Below, in pieces: positions 39,666 to 52,519 of a stretch of DNA of 64,000 nucleotides. The first letter of the stretch is position 1, and each line of letters begins with the position of its first letter. This DNA is from Berghia stephanieae (lineage: Eukaryota; Mollusca; Gastropoda; Nudibranchia; Aeolidiidae), in NCBI GenBank assembly GCA_034508935.3, contig CM067443.1, forward strand, positions 18,811,499 through 18,875,498. The letters run 5' to 3'. A program made the translations under genes and the position numbers. The notes below the pieces were generated by a model. It saw only the letters and a list, made by a program, of their open reading frames with translations, had not been told where the DNA came from and did no database searches.

Positions 39666-40739
39666 GAGAAAACCCAAAAACATTAACTACAAATACAAAA
39701 ATCGCAAAAAAAACAATATCAAAAATCATCATAAAAAAATTTTCCCTCATCGTCTCCACAACTATCATTCTAACCAACAGCACCAACCCAAAACCACTAC
39801 CATAATTTCATCCTTCCCCCACCACCTCCTCCCCTCCTCCCCCCTCCTCCTCCCCACCACCACCACCACCTCTACCACTATTCCAACCACTACCACCACC
39901 GGTACAAAAATTCTAACCCCCACCATATCTACCCCCAACACCATCACAACCACCCTTTTATTTACAAGTTGTTTTTTCAATTAAGTTTGAGAAAGAAATG
40001 ATAACAATTAAACACTAAAAAGATCATTTATTTTTCAAGCACTATTCCCCGTCACCTTGACATTTTTCTAACCTCCCCCAAAACCCCCCCGGGCGAAAGG
40101 GACTATTATCGTCTTTTATCATAACCAAAACATAGATAAAATCAACTTCCCCTTTTTTTTTAAATGTTTGATTTTTTGGCATTTTTAAATTACTGCAGTA
40201 GTATCTCATTTGTTTCCCTTTTGGTGTCCCCTACACAACACCAAGCCCAAATTTAAAATTTTCCCCACTTTAACCTATCAACCATTGAGTTTTGAATTAC
40301 TCAAACTTGCCGTCATGTAACGTTTTATCGTTTTTCAAACCAAAAATGATGCAATTTGAGCTCTGAATGAAACTCGAGTCATATCGCTGTTTTTGCGTCT
40401 CGATTAAAACTTTAAAGTTACTATTACTGAAAACCATAATGTAACAGAATATTAATCACCGCCGTTGAGGGGTTAAAAATATCTCTTTAATTTCTCGAGT
40501 GAACAAAATGGACTTGAAATTGTCCAAGGTGTTGTATTATGTCTTGTCACCTTTATTTTTAGTTGTATCCTCTTTCGTGATGCATTTTTGATTGTTTTTT
40601 GGAATAATTAAAAGCTACGGGTATTGCCATTTCATTGTAAAATTTGTGAATTATTTGTGGTTGAAATATTTAAGGGGAATTATGAATGAAATTGACATCT
40701 TTCTTCGGAATTCGTCTACTTTTTCATCAATGAAAAGTT

Positions 40740-42150
40740 GGAGATAAAACGTCTTGGACCACACCAGCCTCGTGATTGATCATTGTTAAAGATAAAAGAA
40801 AGTTTAAAACATCTTGGTTTGAAAAATTTAAATGGCTTACTGTAAGCGTTGCAAAAAAGAAATTGTTTTGTTTTTACCTGTGTTTCCTCTTTAAAGGAAA
40901 ACCCTTGCTGGTCAACAACAGGATTTGATGATTTGAAACACTTGTCTGAAAGCTTATCAAAACATAATACCTGTGGCAACACATATATCCAATGCTGTGA
41001 AATTCAAATTTTTAGGAAGTACAGACATCGGTCGGCAGATTAGTGAAAGCATAGTCTTTCTATCCAAAAACACAATGAAGATGTGAAGAAAAATCGATAC
41101 AAATTGTCCCAAAATCATTGATTGCCTTAAGCATTGCGCGATTCACGAACTCCCTCTTAGAGGCCACGATGAGAGCCAAAGTTCTTTGAACAAAGGTATT
41201 TTCATTGACACTATTCATCTGCTTGCAAGTTCAGATAACATTCTCTCACAACATCTATCCCAAGCGACAGTTAACAAATACACATCAAAAATAATTCAAA
41301 ATGATCTTTTAGACTCTGTAAAACTCAAACGTCTACAATGGGGAAATTTAAAGAAAGATTTAGAAAAGGGGCCCAAATTTGTTGCTGTTCAGGCAGAATG
41401 AAACAACTGACGTTTCCAATCAGTCTCAATTTGTAATTATTTTAAGATATTGCAAAGATGGCGAAATATATGAGCGATTTTTAAAATTTTGTTCCTGTTA
41501 CAGATAGGTCAGCAGAGGGTCTCTCTATTGTCATTAAGTCACAATTTTGATCAATTTGATTTAAAAAAACAAACTGATTGCTCAACGTATGAGGGGCGAA
41601 TGTGATAGTGGTAAAAAATACAGGGTGCACTTCGGATGAAACATTGGTTTCCATACGCACATTTCGTTCATTGCTACGCGCGCATCAAATTTAAAACAAA
41701 ATTTTGACAACGTGCTCAGCAGTTCAAGCGTTAGAATATTTTTTGCCCAATTTGGGTCTTTTTTTTAGCATTCTTTTCATTTCCCCAAAACGCCCGATCT
41801 TTTAAAACAATCACTTCTAGTCGGCTTCCCAACCAGCACAAACTAGATGGAATTTTCAGAGCAGGTGCCTTCTAGTGTTCAAGATTTAAAAAGAAGTTTT
41901 TCTTGAATGTTTTAGGAAAATTCAACTGAAGACGGTTGGGACGCTATATCGGGGCGCGAAGCTGTTGGGCTCGAACGAATCCCAATACTGAGGGAAATTT
42001 AATTTTTATTTTACCCTCTTTAATAGGATTTTTTGCCACTAACATTTTATTTGCATACCTGCAAAACAAACAATAACCGGACCAGATATAATTCAGAGCG
42101 TTGAAGATTTCAAAACTAATATTTCAAAAAAAATCAATGTTTACAGTCCT
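40740..42150 (+). pseudogene. broken hAT-superfamily transposase (TTF zinc finger plus DUF4371 type)
   Basis: Pieces of one protein appear in order on the plus strand but in changing frames. They are LGPHQPRD (40753), a KFKTSWFEKFKWL segment (40800-40845), a TTF-type zinc-finger-like segment with CFVFTC..KENPCW..TGFDDLKHL..SKH (about 40861-40964), RGHDES (41159-41176), a DUF4371-like segment NKGIFIDTIHLLAS..KYTSKIIQNDLL (41186-41320), NETTDVSNQSQFVIILRY (from 41397), PYAHFVHCYA (41651-41680) and TRWNFQSR (41842-41865). The series matches animal ZMYM1-like or DUF4371 hAT proteins (family knowledge). Frame changes fall before DCLK (about 41110), before NETTD (about 41395) and around 41490-41650, and stops lie between pieces. 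The usual C-terminal dimerisation domain is not seen; sequence passes into the G-poor block. It is dead as read, though some shifts may be base-calling errors. Ends and target-site duplication are not identifiable. Confidence 0.78.
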
Positions 42151-42444
42151 TTAATGAAATTGTTTGCTCAACCATACTCAGTCAAAAAAAAGACCCAAAG
42201 CAATTTAACCGCTCATTTCAAAAGAGGCTTGTGTATTTTAGTTACCAAATAGAGGAAAATTTTCTCAAAAACAAAAATCCTTATTTTTTCCCCTTGTGAA
42301 CCCTATGAAAATTTTTTTACTTACGTGGAATAAAACCTTTTGAGAAAAAAAACTTGTCTGCCAGTATTAACCATTCCACCACAACCTACAAATACCCCCC
42401 ACCTTCCACACTCTACTCATTTCATACCCATACCCACCCATAAA

Positions 42445-43415
42445 AAACTCCATCTCCACCCCCTTAACCCCCCCCAACCCCCATACCTAACATACTCAAT
42501 TTTCACATTTTAAAATCTTCTTCCACAACTAAAACTACAATTAATTATCTTTATCTCTCACGAACATCAAAAATAATTCTTCCTATTTTCCGCATCAAAC
42601 TCCACCAACACTCACTCCATTTTAAAAAAAAATAACATGCCTATATCCCCTCGTATAATTATTTAACATTCTCTCTCTCCTCCACCCTAAAAATAAAACA
42701 TACACCAAATACCACCAAAAACTACACCAATCCCAATGAACCTTAAAGACTACAATCAATTAACAGATAAACAAAACCATCCAATATCATAAAACCATCC
42801 ATTCTACACAAACTAATCATTAATACATAACTCACTCCTAAAATTTTAAAACAACACTATCGAAAACCCAATAAACATCACAAAACCACATCATAATATT
42901 TTCACCAACCCATCTATAAATCACACACTTAATCACCAACCAAACTCAACCACATTTTCCCACCACCAACCATTATCACACTGATTTTCCAATACCATAT
43001 AACCATATACCACAAACAGTAACTCATCTTCTTATCCTATGCATACAATAAAAACTTTTAACACCCCACTTTACTACACTCACTCCTCTCCCTTTCCCTC
43101 TACCTCCTCTCTCTTCTCTCCACACTCACCAACTACTCACTCATCACTCCTCATCACTCAATCACTCACTCAACTAACTATCATAAATCACTCACTCATC
43201 ACTCATCACTCACTCACTCACTCACCCACTCACTCATTCATCTTTCACTTACTCCCTCACTCACTTAATCACTTACACATCACCTACTCACTAACTACCC
43301 AATCACTCACTATCTCACTCTCACCACTACTCATCACTACTACTCACTAACTCTATTCATTCCCCCAAACCTCCACTCCACACTTTTCTCACCCCATCCC
43401 ACAACCACACAAATC
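42445..43415. repeat. G-poor tandem copy 1
   Basis: Begins ACTCCATCTCCACCCCC followed by TTAACCCCCC, shares CACATTTTAAAAT and a CCTATATCCCCTC word with the later copies, and ends in a TCAC-rich stretch. It contains a few G residues, unlike copies 2 and 3. Confidence 0.6.
43080..43350 (+). repeat. degenerate (CACT)n tract
   Basis: CTCACTCACTCA-type words dominate, in a G-free context. It lies at the end of G-poor copy 1. Confidence 0.75.
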
Positions 43416-44412
43416 CACTCCATCTACATCACCTCAAACCCCCCACTCAACACCATACCAAACACCTAATATCTTACATTTTAAAATACATCCCACAAAA
43501 ACTTTATTACTTCAAATTAACTCAACACTAATCCAACCAACAACCTACAAATTTCCTCCACAAAAACCCAACAAACCTTCCACCTTATAACCATCTAATA
43601 TCTAACCAACTACACACCACTCTACATACATATAACAAATAACCTATCCCATCAACATTTACACAAAATACCCTCTCAAATTCCATTAAAACTAAACTCA
43701 TCTCACACCCCACTAAAAATATAAAATACCCCAACCAACCCACCTCCTCAACAACACACTTACCCAAAAACTACAATTACCACCCATATATCCCCCTCAA
43801 AACCCACACACACCAAAAATAAAACACAACAAACCTAACCACTCCCAACCAACAACAAACAATAAAACCCATCAAACCCCCCCCACAACCCACTCCCACA
43901 TAACACAACTACAACACAACATCCAACATAACACACCACCCACCCCACATCACAATCCACCCCCCAACACACACCCAACCACTTAACCCACCCACAACCA
44001 CCACCTCCATCACATCCCTCCCCACCCACACCTACAACAACCCCACCCAACCCACACCCCCTAATTCCAACAACCACACCTAATTCACCCCACCCACACC
44101 CTAAAATCAACCACCCACACCCCCTCTAATCCCAACACCCAACCCCCACACCCCTCAAACCAACACCCACCACCACACCCCCCTATTCACCACCACCCAC
44201 ACACCCCATAATCCTTCCCCTCCCACCCACCCCATCCCAACTCACTACAAACCAATCACCCCCACACCCCCAATTACCTCTCTCTCTCACTCTCCCTCAC
44301 TCATCTTCCCCCTTCCCTCTCTATCTACCTTCTTCTAATTCATTCCCCAACCTACCAATCAACCCTCCACCTTTAAACTCTAATCATTCCAACCCCAATA
44401 AACCCAACAAAA
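43416..44412. repeat. G-free tandem copy 2
   Basis: Shares with copy 3 the words TACATCCCAC (43487), CCACCTTATA, AAAAATATAAAA (43715), CCCATATAT (43782) and AACAATAAAACCC (about 43857), with matching order and slowly changing spacing. No G occurs in the whole copy. Confidence 0.7.
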
Positions 44413-45040
44413 CCCCCATCTCCACCCCTTAAACCCCTCCAACCCAATAACAAAAACTCACATTATCTCAAAATTAAATACTACATCCCACTAAACTTTA
44501 CTTCCTTCAATTTAACTCTAACAATCCTACCAACCAACTACAAGTTTCCATCCACACCCACCCCACACACCCCCTACCTTATACCCCATTTTAAAATTAC
44601 TAAACTTAAACTACACATACATCCCACAATACCACACCTCCATTTCCAACAACAATTAACTATCTCATCATCATTTTCCCACAATAACCCCTCAAATCTC
44701 CCATACTATACATCATCTTACACCCACAAAACATAAAAATATAAAAAACCCAAATCAACCCACCCCAACAACAAACCCACCCAAAACACCCTCTTACCAC
44801 AAACACAAAAATATCCAACACCTCACCCATATATACACCCTCCCTACTACACCCACCCAACACTACTAACAAAACAAAACACAACCCTTTACAACCACCA
44901 CAAACAATAAAACCCCTAACAAAAAACAACCACACACAAACTCCCATATAAACAATAAAATAAACACAACAAAAAATAAAACCCACAACATCCCAAACCC
45001 ATATTAATCAAAACCAACCATATACCAAACGGCAACCACC
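44413..45040. repeat. G-free tandem copy 3 (incomplete)
   Basis: Starts CCCATCTCCACCCCTTAAAC and carries the counterparts of copy 2 words at 44482, about 44575, 44735, 44826 and 44903. One G at 44544. The 3' part fades into sequence where G returns. Confidence 0.68.
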
Positions 45041-45300
45041 AATCAATACATAAACACCACTTGTATACAACCCATCAAGACATCAACTATCCACCTTCCA
45101 CACACAAACAAACCCTGTTTCACTACAAAACAATAACCAACAAATAACTATTAACTAAAACACCACAACTCCTATTCCCAAACCCAACCCCCAACACCAC
45201 GAAACAAAATCAAACCCCCACCAACCTTTTTAACCTCACAACCTACCAACATAAACACATTTCAAGACGTTCCACACATAAACACTAACAAATTCACATG

Positions 45301-45600
45301 AGAACTCTATAACTTTCTAGTATCAAACAATGGTTTTTAATCATAGATCATTGAGATCAGTACGATCCATACATACCTGAGTGCGCACAGTACATCTAGA
45401 AAATATAGAAATATATAAGCTAGAGATATTGCGAGAGATATAGAGACTGATAGGTGTAATCTAGCATTATAATTGCTCAACCTTCCGTATTGAACACACT
45501 CAAGGTAATATGAAGTAGAAGGGATAAGAACATGATTAATTCAATTTACTCGAAGATACCCAAACGGATTAAAAGCAATTAAAAATGTAGAATTAAGATG
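45301..45600 (+). repeat. degraded satellite microsatellite and closing block
   Basis: GATAGA-like words give way to TTGCTCAACCTTCCGTATTGAACACACTC..GGTAATATGAAGTAGAAGGG, a closing block with many one-base differences. It is the noisy left edge of array 2. Confidence 0.65.
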
Positions 45601-46753
45601 ATTTGTCCTTCTTTTTGATTTGATTAATTGACAATGTTATCGAATCGAGGACGATCTTGTGTCGACTATCTACAACCACGACGCAATAGTGAGTCCTTGG
45701 GGATGAATTTTTACTCACATTCTCTCACCGAACTCAGGGGTAAAATTAATACCTGGCCATTAACAGCGTTGTTTGTGTCTGAAAATATTGTAATATCCCC
45801 TAACTGGCGTCAAGTCTCGTCCTAATTAAGTCAATCTGATGACTCGGGATATATTGTAAAGAGCTTTGAGCACGTTTAGTGTGTATTACGCTATACTAAA
45901 CATCATGTTTTTGTGTCTTTATACAATTTAATCCAAAAAATTTATAATTGAACTACATTTACTGAAAGACGTAATATTTTTTTTCGTTACATTCTCCCAT
46001 CCATGTGTTACTAACAGCCTGTAAGTATCAATCAATTATAGTCTTTCATTTATTTTACGCTTAATGGCAACGACAATATATCTATAGTTATCCAAGAATT
46101 CAAAACCAAATCTCAATAGCCATACTGTTATTTTTAGTCTTATCTATATCAATTATTTTTAATCCATCAATACCAATAACACTGTTACAATCAACAACAC
46201 CAATACCAACACGGTTACCATCATCAATGCTAATAGCGACACTGTTGCCATCAAAATCAATATCAGTATTTTTACCATCACCAATACCAATATCAACACA
46301 GTTGGCATCATGAATACCAACATCAACACAGTTGGCATCATGAATACCAATATCAAAACAGTTGGCATCATCAATACCAATATCAAAAGAGTTGCCATCA
46401 TCAATACTAATATCAACACAGTTGGCATAATCATACCAATATCAACAAAGTTTGCATCATCAATACCAATATCATCACTGTTGCCAACAAGACCTCCGCT
46501 AAAATAAAAATTAACCTTAGATAGGTATTTCATTGCTCACAATTTCAAAATGTGGTAATCAAAGTGCAATAGACGTAGATAGACAGTGATAAACAGACAG
46601 ATAGAGAGTTAGATAAAGTGGATGGCCCAACTTCCGTAATTGAACACACCTAAGGGATATAGGAGTAGATGGCATGAACATGTTAACCTATTTTAACCGA
46701 ATGAGAATCACAACGGCTTTAAAACAATTAAACATGTAATATAATAAGCTATT
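45601..46753 (+). repeat. satellite unit 37 (degraded head)
   Basis: The tRNA-like head is scrambled by small changes, but from GTGAGTCCTTGGGGATGAA onward the SINE is normal. Minisatellite 46160-46490, with almost no GA expansion. Confidence 0.82.
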
Positions 46754-47786
46754 TGCGCTATGTGGTCTTGTCGTATGACACTTTTTTTTTGGGTCGGACG
46801 GATCTGGGTTCAAGTCTCGTGCAGCAAATAGTTAATTCTTTGGGAAAGAATGTTTATTCACATTCTCTCACCGAACCGGGTGTAAAATGAGGTCCCGACC
46901 GTTTATAGCGTCGTCTATGTCTGAAAATATTGTAATATCCCGTAACTGGCGTCATATCTCGTCCTACTTGTTAAGTGAAACTGATGACTGGGGACACATT
47001 GTAAAACGCTTTGAGCAAGATTAGTGTATATTGCGATATACAAAATATCAAGTTTTTGTGTTTTTATACAATTGATACAAAAAATATTATTTAACTAAAT
47101 TTGCTAAAAGACGTAATCCTTTTCTTTTTGTTGCATTCTCCTATCCATGTATGAATACCAGGCTGTAAGTATCAATTTAATTATAGTCTTTCATATATTT
47201 TACGCCTAAAAGCACAGACACTATTATCTATAGTTTTCCCAGAATTAAAAACCCAATATCAGTAGCCATGCTGTTATACTTATTCTTATCTATATCAATT
47301 ATTTTATATCCATCAAATCCAATAAACTGTTGGAATCAACAATACCAATACCAACACGGTTACAACCATCGATACAAATATCAACACTCTTGCCATCAGT
47401 ATCCCTATCAGCATTCTTACCACCGTCAATACCAATATCAACACAGTTGGCATCATCAATACCAATATCAATAAAATTTGCAATATCAATACTAATATCC
47501 ACACAGTTGGCATCATCAATACCAATATCAAGACAGTTTGCATCATCAATACCAACATCAACACAGTTGGCATCATCAATACCAATATCAACACATTTAA
47601 CATAATCAATACCAATATCAACACAGATGGCATCATCAATATCAATACCATCACTGTTGCCAGACAAGTAGGGCCTATAAACTAAAAGGGAACATTAGAT
47701 AGATGTCTCATTGTTCACAATGTCAAAATGTTGTAAGCAAGAAGCAATAGAGATAGATTGACAGAGACAGACAGACAGAGAAGAAG

Positions 47787-47844
<58 letters not shown>

Positions 47845-47986
47845 GAGAGAGTGAATGGCTCAACTTCAGTAATTGACTATACCTAAGGAATATATAGTAG
47901 ATGGGATGAACATGTAAATCAATTTTAATAGAATGAGAATCACAACGGTTTAAAAACAATTTAAAAGTAATTTCATACGATTTATT
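46754..47986 (+). repeat. satellite unit 38 (beta)
   Basis: Full-order unit with a long minisatellite (47310-47665) and GA tract at 47788-47850. Most like units 8 and 20. Confidence 0.87.
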
Positions 47987-48891
47987 GTGCGGCTATGTGG
48001 TTTTGAGTCATGAGAATCGTTTTCGAATCGGTAGGTTCTTGGTTCGAGCCTCGTTCAGCAAATAGTTGAACCCTTGGGAAAGAAGTTTTACCCACATTCT
48101 CTCACCAAACTCATGTGTAAAATTAATTCCTGGCCATTAACAGCGTTGTTTGTTGTCTGAAAATATTGTAATGTCCTCTAACTGGCGTCAAGTTTCGTCC
48201 TACTTGTTAAGTCAAGTAGATGACTCGGGACATATTGTAAAGAGCTTTGAGCACGTTTAGTTTGTATTGTGCTATACAAAACATCACGTTTTTGTATCTT
48301 TATACAATGGAATCTAAAATATTAATAATTGAACTATATTTACTGAAAGACGTAATTTCTTTTCCCTTTACTTTCTCCATCCATGTGTTACTAACAGCCT
48401 GTAAGTATCAATCAATTATTTCTTTCATTTATATTACGCTTAATGGCAACGGAAATATATATATTAGGTATCCAAAAATTCAAAACCAAACATCAATAGC
48501 CATCTGTTATATTTAGTCTTATCTATATCAATTATTTTTAAACCATCAATACCAATAACACTGTTACAATCAACAACACCAATACCAACACGGTTACCAT
48601 CATTAATACTAATAACAACACTGTTGCCATCAATATCAAAATCAGCATTCTTGCCATCATTAATACTAATTTCAACACAGTTACCATCATCAATATCAAT
48701 ATAATCACTGTTGCCAGACAAATAGGGCCTGTAAAATAAAACAGAACCTAATATAGATGTCTCAAGGCTTACAATACCAAACTGTGGAAGATAAGAGGGA
48801 TAGAAAAGATAGAGAGAGAAGACAAAGACACAAAAAGAGAGAAGAGAGAGTGAGAAGAGAGAGAGAGAAAGAAGAGGGCGAGAGATAGATT

Positions 48892-48931
<40 letters not shown>

Positions 48932-48967
48932 TTGGATAGATAGATAGATCGATAGATAGATAAATGT

Positions 48968-49002
<35 letters not shown>

Positions 49003-49200
49003 GGATAGATATACCAATATCAACACAGTTGGCATCATCAATACCAATATCAACACAGTTGACATCATCAATACCAATACAATCATTGTTGCCAGACAAA
49101 TAGGGCTGTACAATAAAAAGAACCTTAGATAAAAGTTTCATGGTTCACAATAATTAAATGTGGTAAGTAAAGTGGGATAGAGATATAGAGAGATATATAT

Positions 49201-49239
<39 letters not shown>

Positions 49240-49387
49240 AGAGAGAAAGACTGGATGGCTCAACTTCCGTAAGTGAACACAATTAAGGTATTTATTAGTA
49301 GATGGGATGAAAGTGTTAATCAATTTTAATAGAATGAGATTCGCAACGGTTTAAAAACAATTAATATATATAATTTAATACGATTTT
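47987..49387 (+). repeat. satellite unit 39 (gamma, second minisatellite)
   Basis: After minisatellite 48545-48720 and a GA/GATA tract, sequence jumps at 49011/49012 straight back into minisatellite monomers (to about 49100), then repeats the GCCAGACAAATAGGG block and a second GA tract. This is a back-jump from microsatellite into minisatellite. Confidence 0.86.
48883..49011 (+). repeat. (GATA)n microsatellite
   Basis: GATA with AATGTGATA and TTGGATA interruptions, ending at the junction with minisatellite monomers. Confidence 0.95.
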
Positions 49388-50202
49388 TGCTGCTATCTGG
49401 TATTTTGGAATGACACTCGTTTTTGGAATGGGAAGGTTCTGGGTACGAACCTCGTTCAGTAAATAGTTGAGTTCTTGGGAAAGAAAATTTACTCACATTC
49501 TCTCACCGAAGTCAGTGTAAAAATAAGTTCCTGGCGGTTTAACCCGTTGAAAGTGTCTGAAAATATTGTAATATCCCCTAACTGGCGTCATGTTTTGTCC
49601 TACGTGTTAAGTGAAACTGATGACAGGGGACACATTGTAATGGGCTTTTAGCACGTTTAGTGTATATTGCGCTATACAAAAGATCAAGTTGTTGTGTTTT
49701 TATACAATTGATTCAAAAATAAATAATTTAACTATATTTACTGAAATACATAATGTTTTTTTTCTTTAACGTTCTTCCATCCATGTGTGACTAACAGGTC
49801 GTAAGTATATATCAGTTATAGTCTTTCATTTATTTTACACTTAATGGCACAGATACTATTATCTATTGTTATCCCAGAATTCAAAACCGAAGAACAATAC
49901 CCATACTGTTATATTTATATTTATCTATTTCAATTATTTTGTTTTCATCAATAGCTATAACACTGTTTCAATCAACGATACCAATACCATCATGGTTACC
50001 ACAATCAATGCTAATATCAGCACGGTTGCCATAAATACCAATATCAACACCGTTACCATCATCAATACCAATACAATCACTGTTGCCAGACAAATAGATC
50101 CTGTAAAACAAAAAGAACCTCAGATAGATGTCTCATTGTTTACAATATCAAACTGTGGTAATCAAATAGGGATAGAAATAGATGGACAAAGGCAAACAAG
50201 AG

Positions 50203-50252
<50 letters not shown>

Positions 50253-50504
50253 AAGACAGAGAGAGAGATTGATAGATAAATAGATGGATAGATAGATAGA
50301 TAGAAAGATAGATCGATGGACGAATAGGTAGATAGACTGATAGATAGATAGAAAGAGAGATAAATGGATAGATAGAGAGAGAGTGGATGGCTCAACTTCA
50401 GAATGGAATAAAGGGGGTAGATGGCATGAACATGTTAATCTATTTCAATGGAATGAGAATGACAACGATTTAAAAACAATTATACATGTAATCTTATACG
50501 ACTT
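49388..50504 (+). repeat. satellite unit 40 (alpha)
   Basis: Counterpart of unit 11, near the start of the right copy of the segmental duplication. Minisatellite 49945-50092, then GA/GATA tract at 50205-50385. Confidence 0.87.
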
Positions 50505-51571
50505 GTGCGGATGGATATGGGGTCTTGTCCTATGACACTCGTTTCGGGTCGGACGGATCTGGGTTCGAGTCTCGCTGAATCAATTATTTAAGTCTTTGGG
50601 AAAGAATCTTTCCTCACATTCTCTCACCGAACTCAGGTGTAAAATGAGTTTCTGGCAGTTAAAAGAGTCGTCTAACTAGCGTCATTAAGTGAACCTGATT
50701 ACTGGGTACATATTGTAAAGCGCTTTGAGCATGTTTAGTTTATATTGAGCTATACAAAATAGTTTTTGTGTTTTTGTACAATTAATTAAAAACAGCAATC
50801 ATTTAACTAGCGTAACCTTTTTTTTTTTGTTACTTTCTCCCATCAATGTGTGACTAACAGATTTTAAATATCAATAAATTATAATCTTTCGTTTATTTTA
50901 CGCGTAATAGCACAAACACTATTATCTATAGTATTCCAGAATTCAAAACCCATATTAATAGCCATACTGTTGTGTTTACTCTTACCTATATGAATTTTTT
51001 TATAACCATCAATACCAATAACACTGTTGAATTCAACAATAACAATACCAACACGGTTACAACCATCAATACAAATATTAACACTGTTGCTATCAATACC
51101 AAAATCAGCATTCTCGCGTGTTTGTGCATGTGTTGCATGTGAGTGTGAATGTTTACTGCGTAAACGAATTAGCACCTTTGGAACTTAGAAACATCGTAAG
51201 ACGCTATTTGTGTATTAAGTTAGTTACTGAATAACTCCGTTTTGGATGGTCGTAATATGTATTTTTTGTCAATTTTTTATATTATAAATTATAATTGAAT
51301 TTAATTACCATCGTCTAAACCTGAGTCCTTACACTGTTGAATACCAATACCAACACGGTAACCACCATCAATACTAAAATCAACACTGTTCCCATCAATA
51401 TCAGCATTTCTACCACCATTAATTGGTATATCAACACAGTTGGCATCATCAATACCAATATCATGAAAGTTGCCAGACATATAGGGCCTGTACAATTAAA
51501 CGGAACCAAAGATAAATGTTTCACGGTTTTCCATATTTAAATGTGGGAATTAAAGCGGGATAGAGATAGAT

Positions 51572-51622
<51 letters not shown>

Positions 51623-51770
51623 GAGAAAGAAAGATTGGATCGCTCAACTTCCGTAAGTGAACACAATTAAGGTATATATGAGTAGATGTGATAAAAGTGT
51701 TAACCTATTTTAATAGAATGAGAATCACAAAGGTTTAAAAACATTTAAACTTACATTTTAATACGATTTT
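50505..51770 (+). repeat. satellite unit 41 (beta, with minisatellite insert)
   Basis: Counterpart of unit 12, with the same insert at 51113-51330 and the same decayed splice-like motif. Confidence 0.87.
51113..51330 (+). repeat. single-copy-like insert within minisatellite (copy 3)
   Basis: Third copy of the 218-bp insert, close to those at 12323-12540 and 14639-14854. Confidence 0.75.
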
Positions 51771-52519
51771 TGCAGCTATGTGGTCTTTTGGAATGAAAAC
51801 CGTTTTTTGGAATCGGAAGGTTCTGGGTTCGAAACTCGTTCAGAAATTTTACTCACATTCTTTCACCGAAGTCAGGGTAAAAATGACTTCCCGGCGGTTT
51901 AACACCGTTGTATGTGTCTGAAAATATTGATATATCCCCTAACTGGCGTCATGTCTCGTCCTACTTGTTAGGTGAACCTGATGACAGGAGACATCAACAC
52001 AGTTGGCATCATCAATACCATTATCAACACAGTTGACATCATCAATACCAATATCAACAGAATTGCCATCATTATTATTAATATAAACAGAGTTGCCATC
52101 ATCAATACTAATATCAACACAGTTGGCATCATCAATACTAATATCAATACAGTTGGCATCATCAATACCAATATCAACACAGTTGACATCATCAATACTA
52201 ATATCAACACAGCCGACATCATCAATGCCAATGTCAGCACTGTTGCCAGACAAGACCTCCGCTAAAACAAAAATGAACATTAGATAGATATTTCTTTGCT
52301 CACAATATCAAAATGTGTTAAGCAGAGAGCAATAGAGATAGATAGACAGAGACAAACAGACACAGAGAGAGTAAGAGAGAGAGAGTGGATGGCCCAACTT
52401 CCGTAATTGAACACACCTAAGGGATATAGGAGTAGATGGCATGATCATGTTAATCTATTTTAACAGAATGACAATCACAACGTTTTAAAACATTTAACCA
52501 TGTAATTTAATAAGATAAA
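51771..52519 (+). repeat. satellite unit 42 (short, alpha)
   Basis: Same GACAGGAGA/CATCAACACAG junction as unit 13 (here about 51991), with minisatellite 51992-52250. Confidence 0.87.

Larger units (their letters stand above)
38725..40735. other. low-complexity non-satellite DNA
   Basis: Long T and A homopolymers follow the gap, then AT-rich DNA with AT, GT and ATC simple repeats and a C-rich CCACCACC stretch (about 39800-39960). Open frames here (for example 38947-39210 on the minus strand) show no recognisable domain. No satellite block is convincingly present. Confidence 0.7.
42365..45300. repeat. G-depleted block of diverged 1-kb tandem copies
   Basis: The plus strand is almost purely A, C and T. 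There is no G at all from 43042 to 44543 (1,502 bases) and again from 44545 to 45030, so one G in about 1,990 bases. About eleven G occur at 42365-43041 and about nine at 45031-45300, giving graded edges. The block is internally repeated three times at about 0.97-1.0 kb. Minus-strand open frames rich in Gly, Val, Cys and Trp follow only from this base bias. No gene, transposon or satellite-unit block is recognisable. It may be a true skewed satellite or a sequencing/assembly artefact. Confidence 0.85.

Noticed and set aside
42440-42490. Telomere-like CCCTAA words in the G-free block
   Set aside because: Words such as CCCTTAACCCCCC occur but no regular TTAGGG-type period is present.
43585-44986. 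Minus-strand open frames rich in Gly, Val, Cys and Trp
   Set aside because: On this strand C is absent, so the amino-acid bias follows from base composition. No domain is seen.
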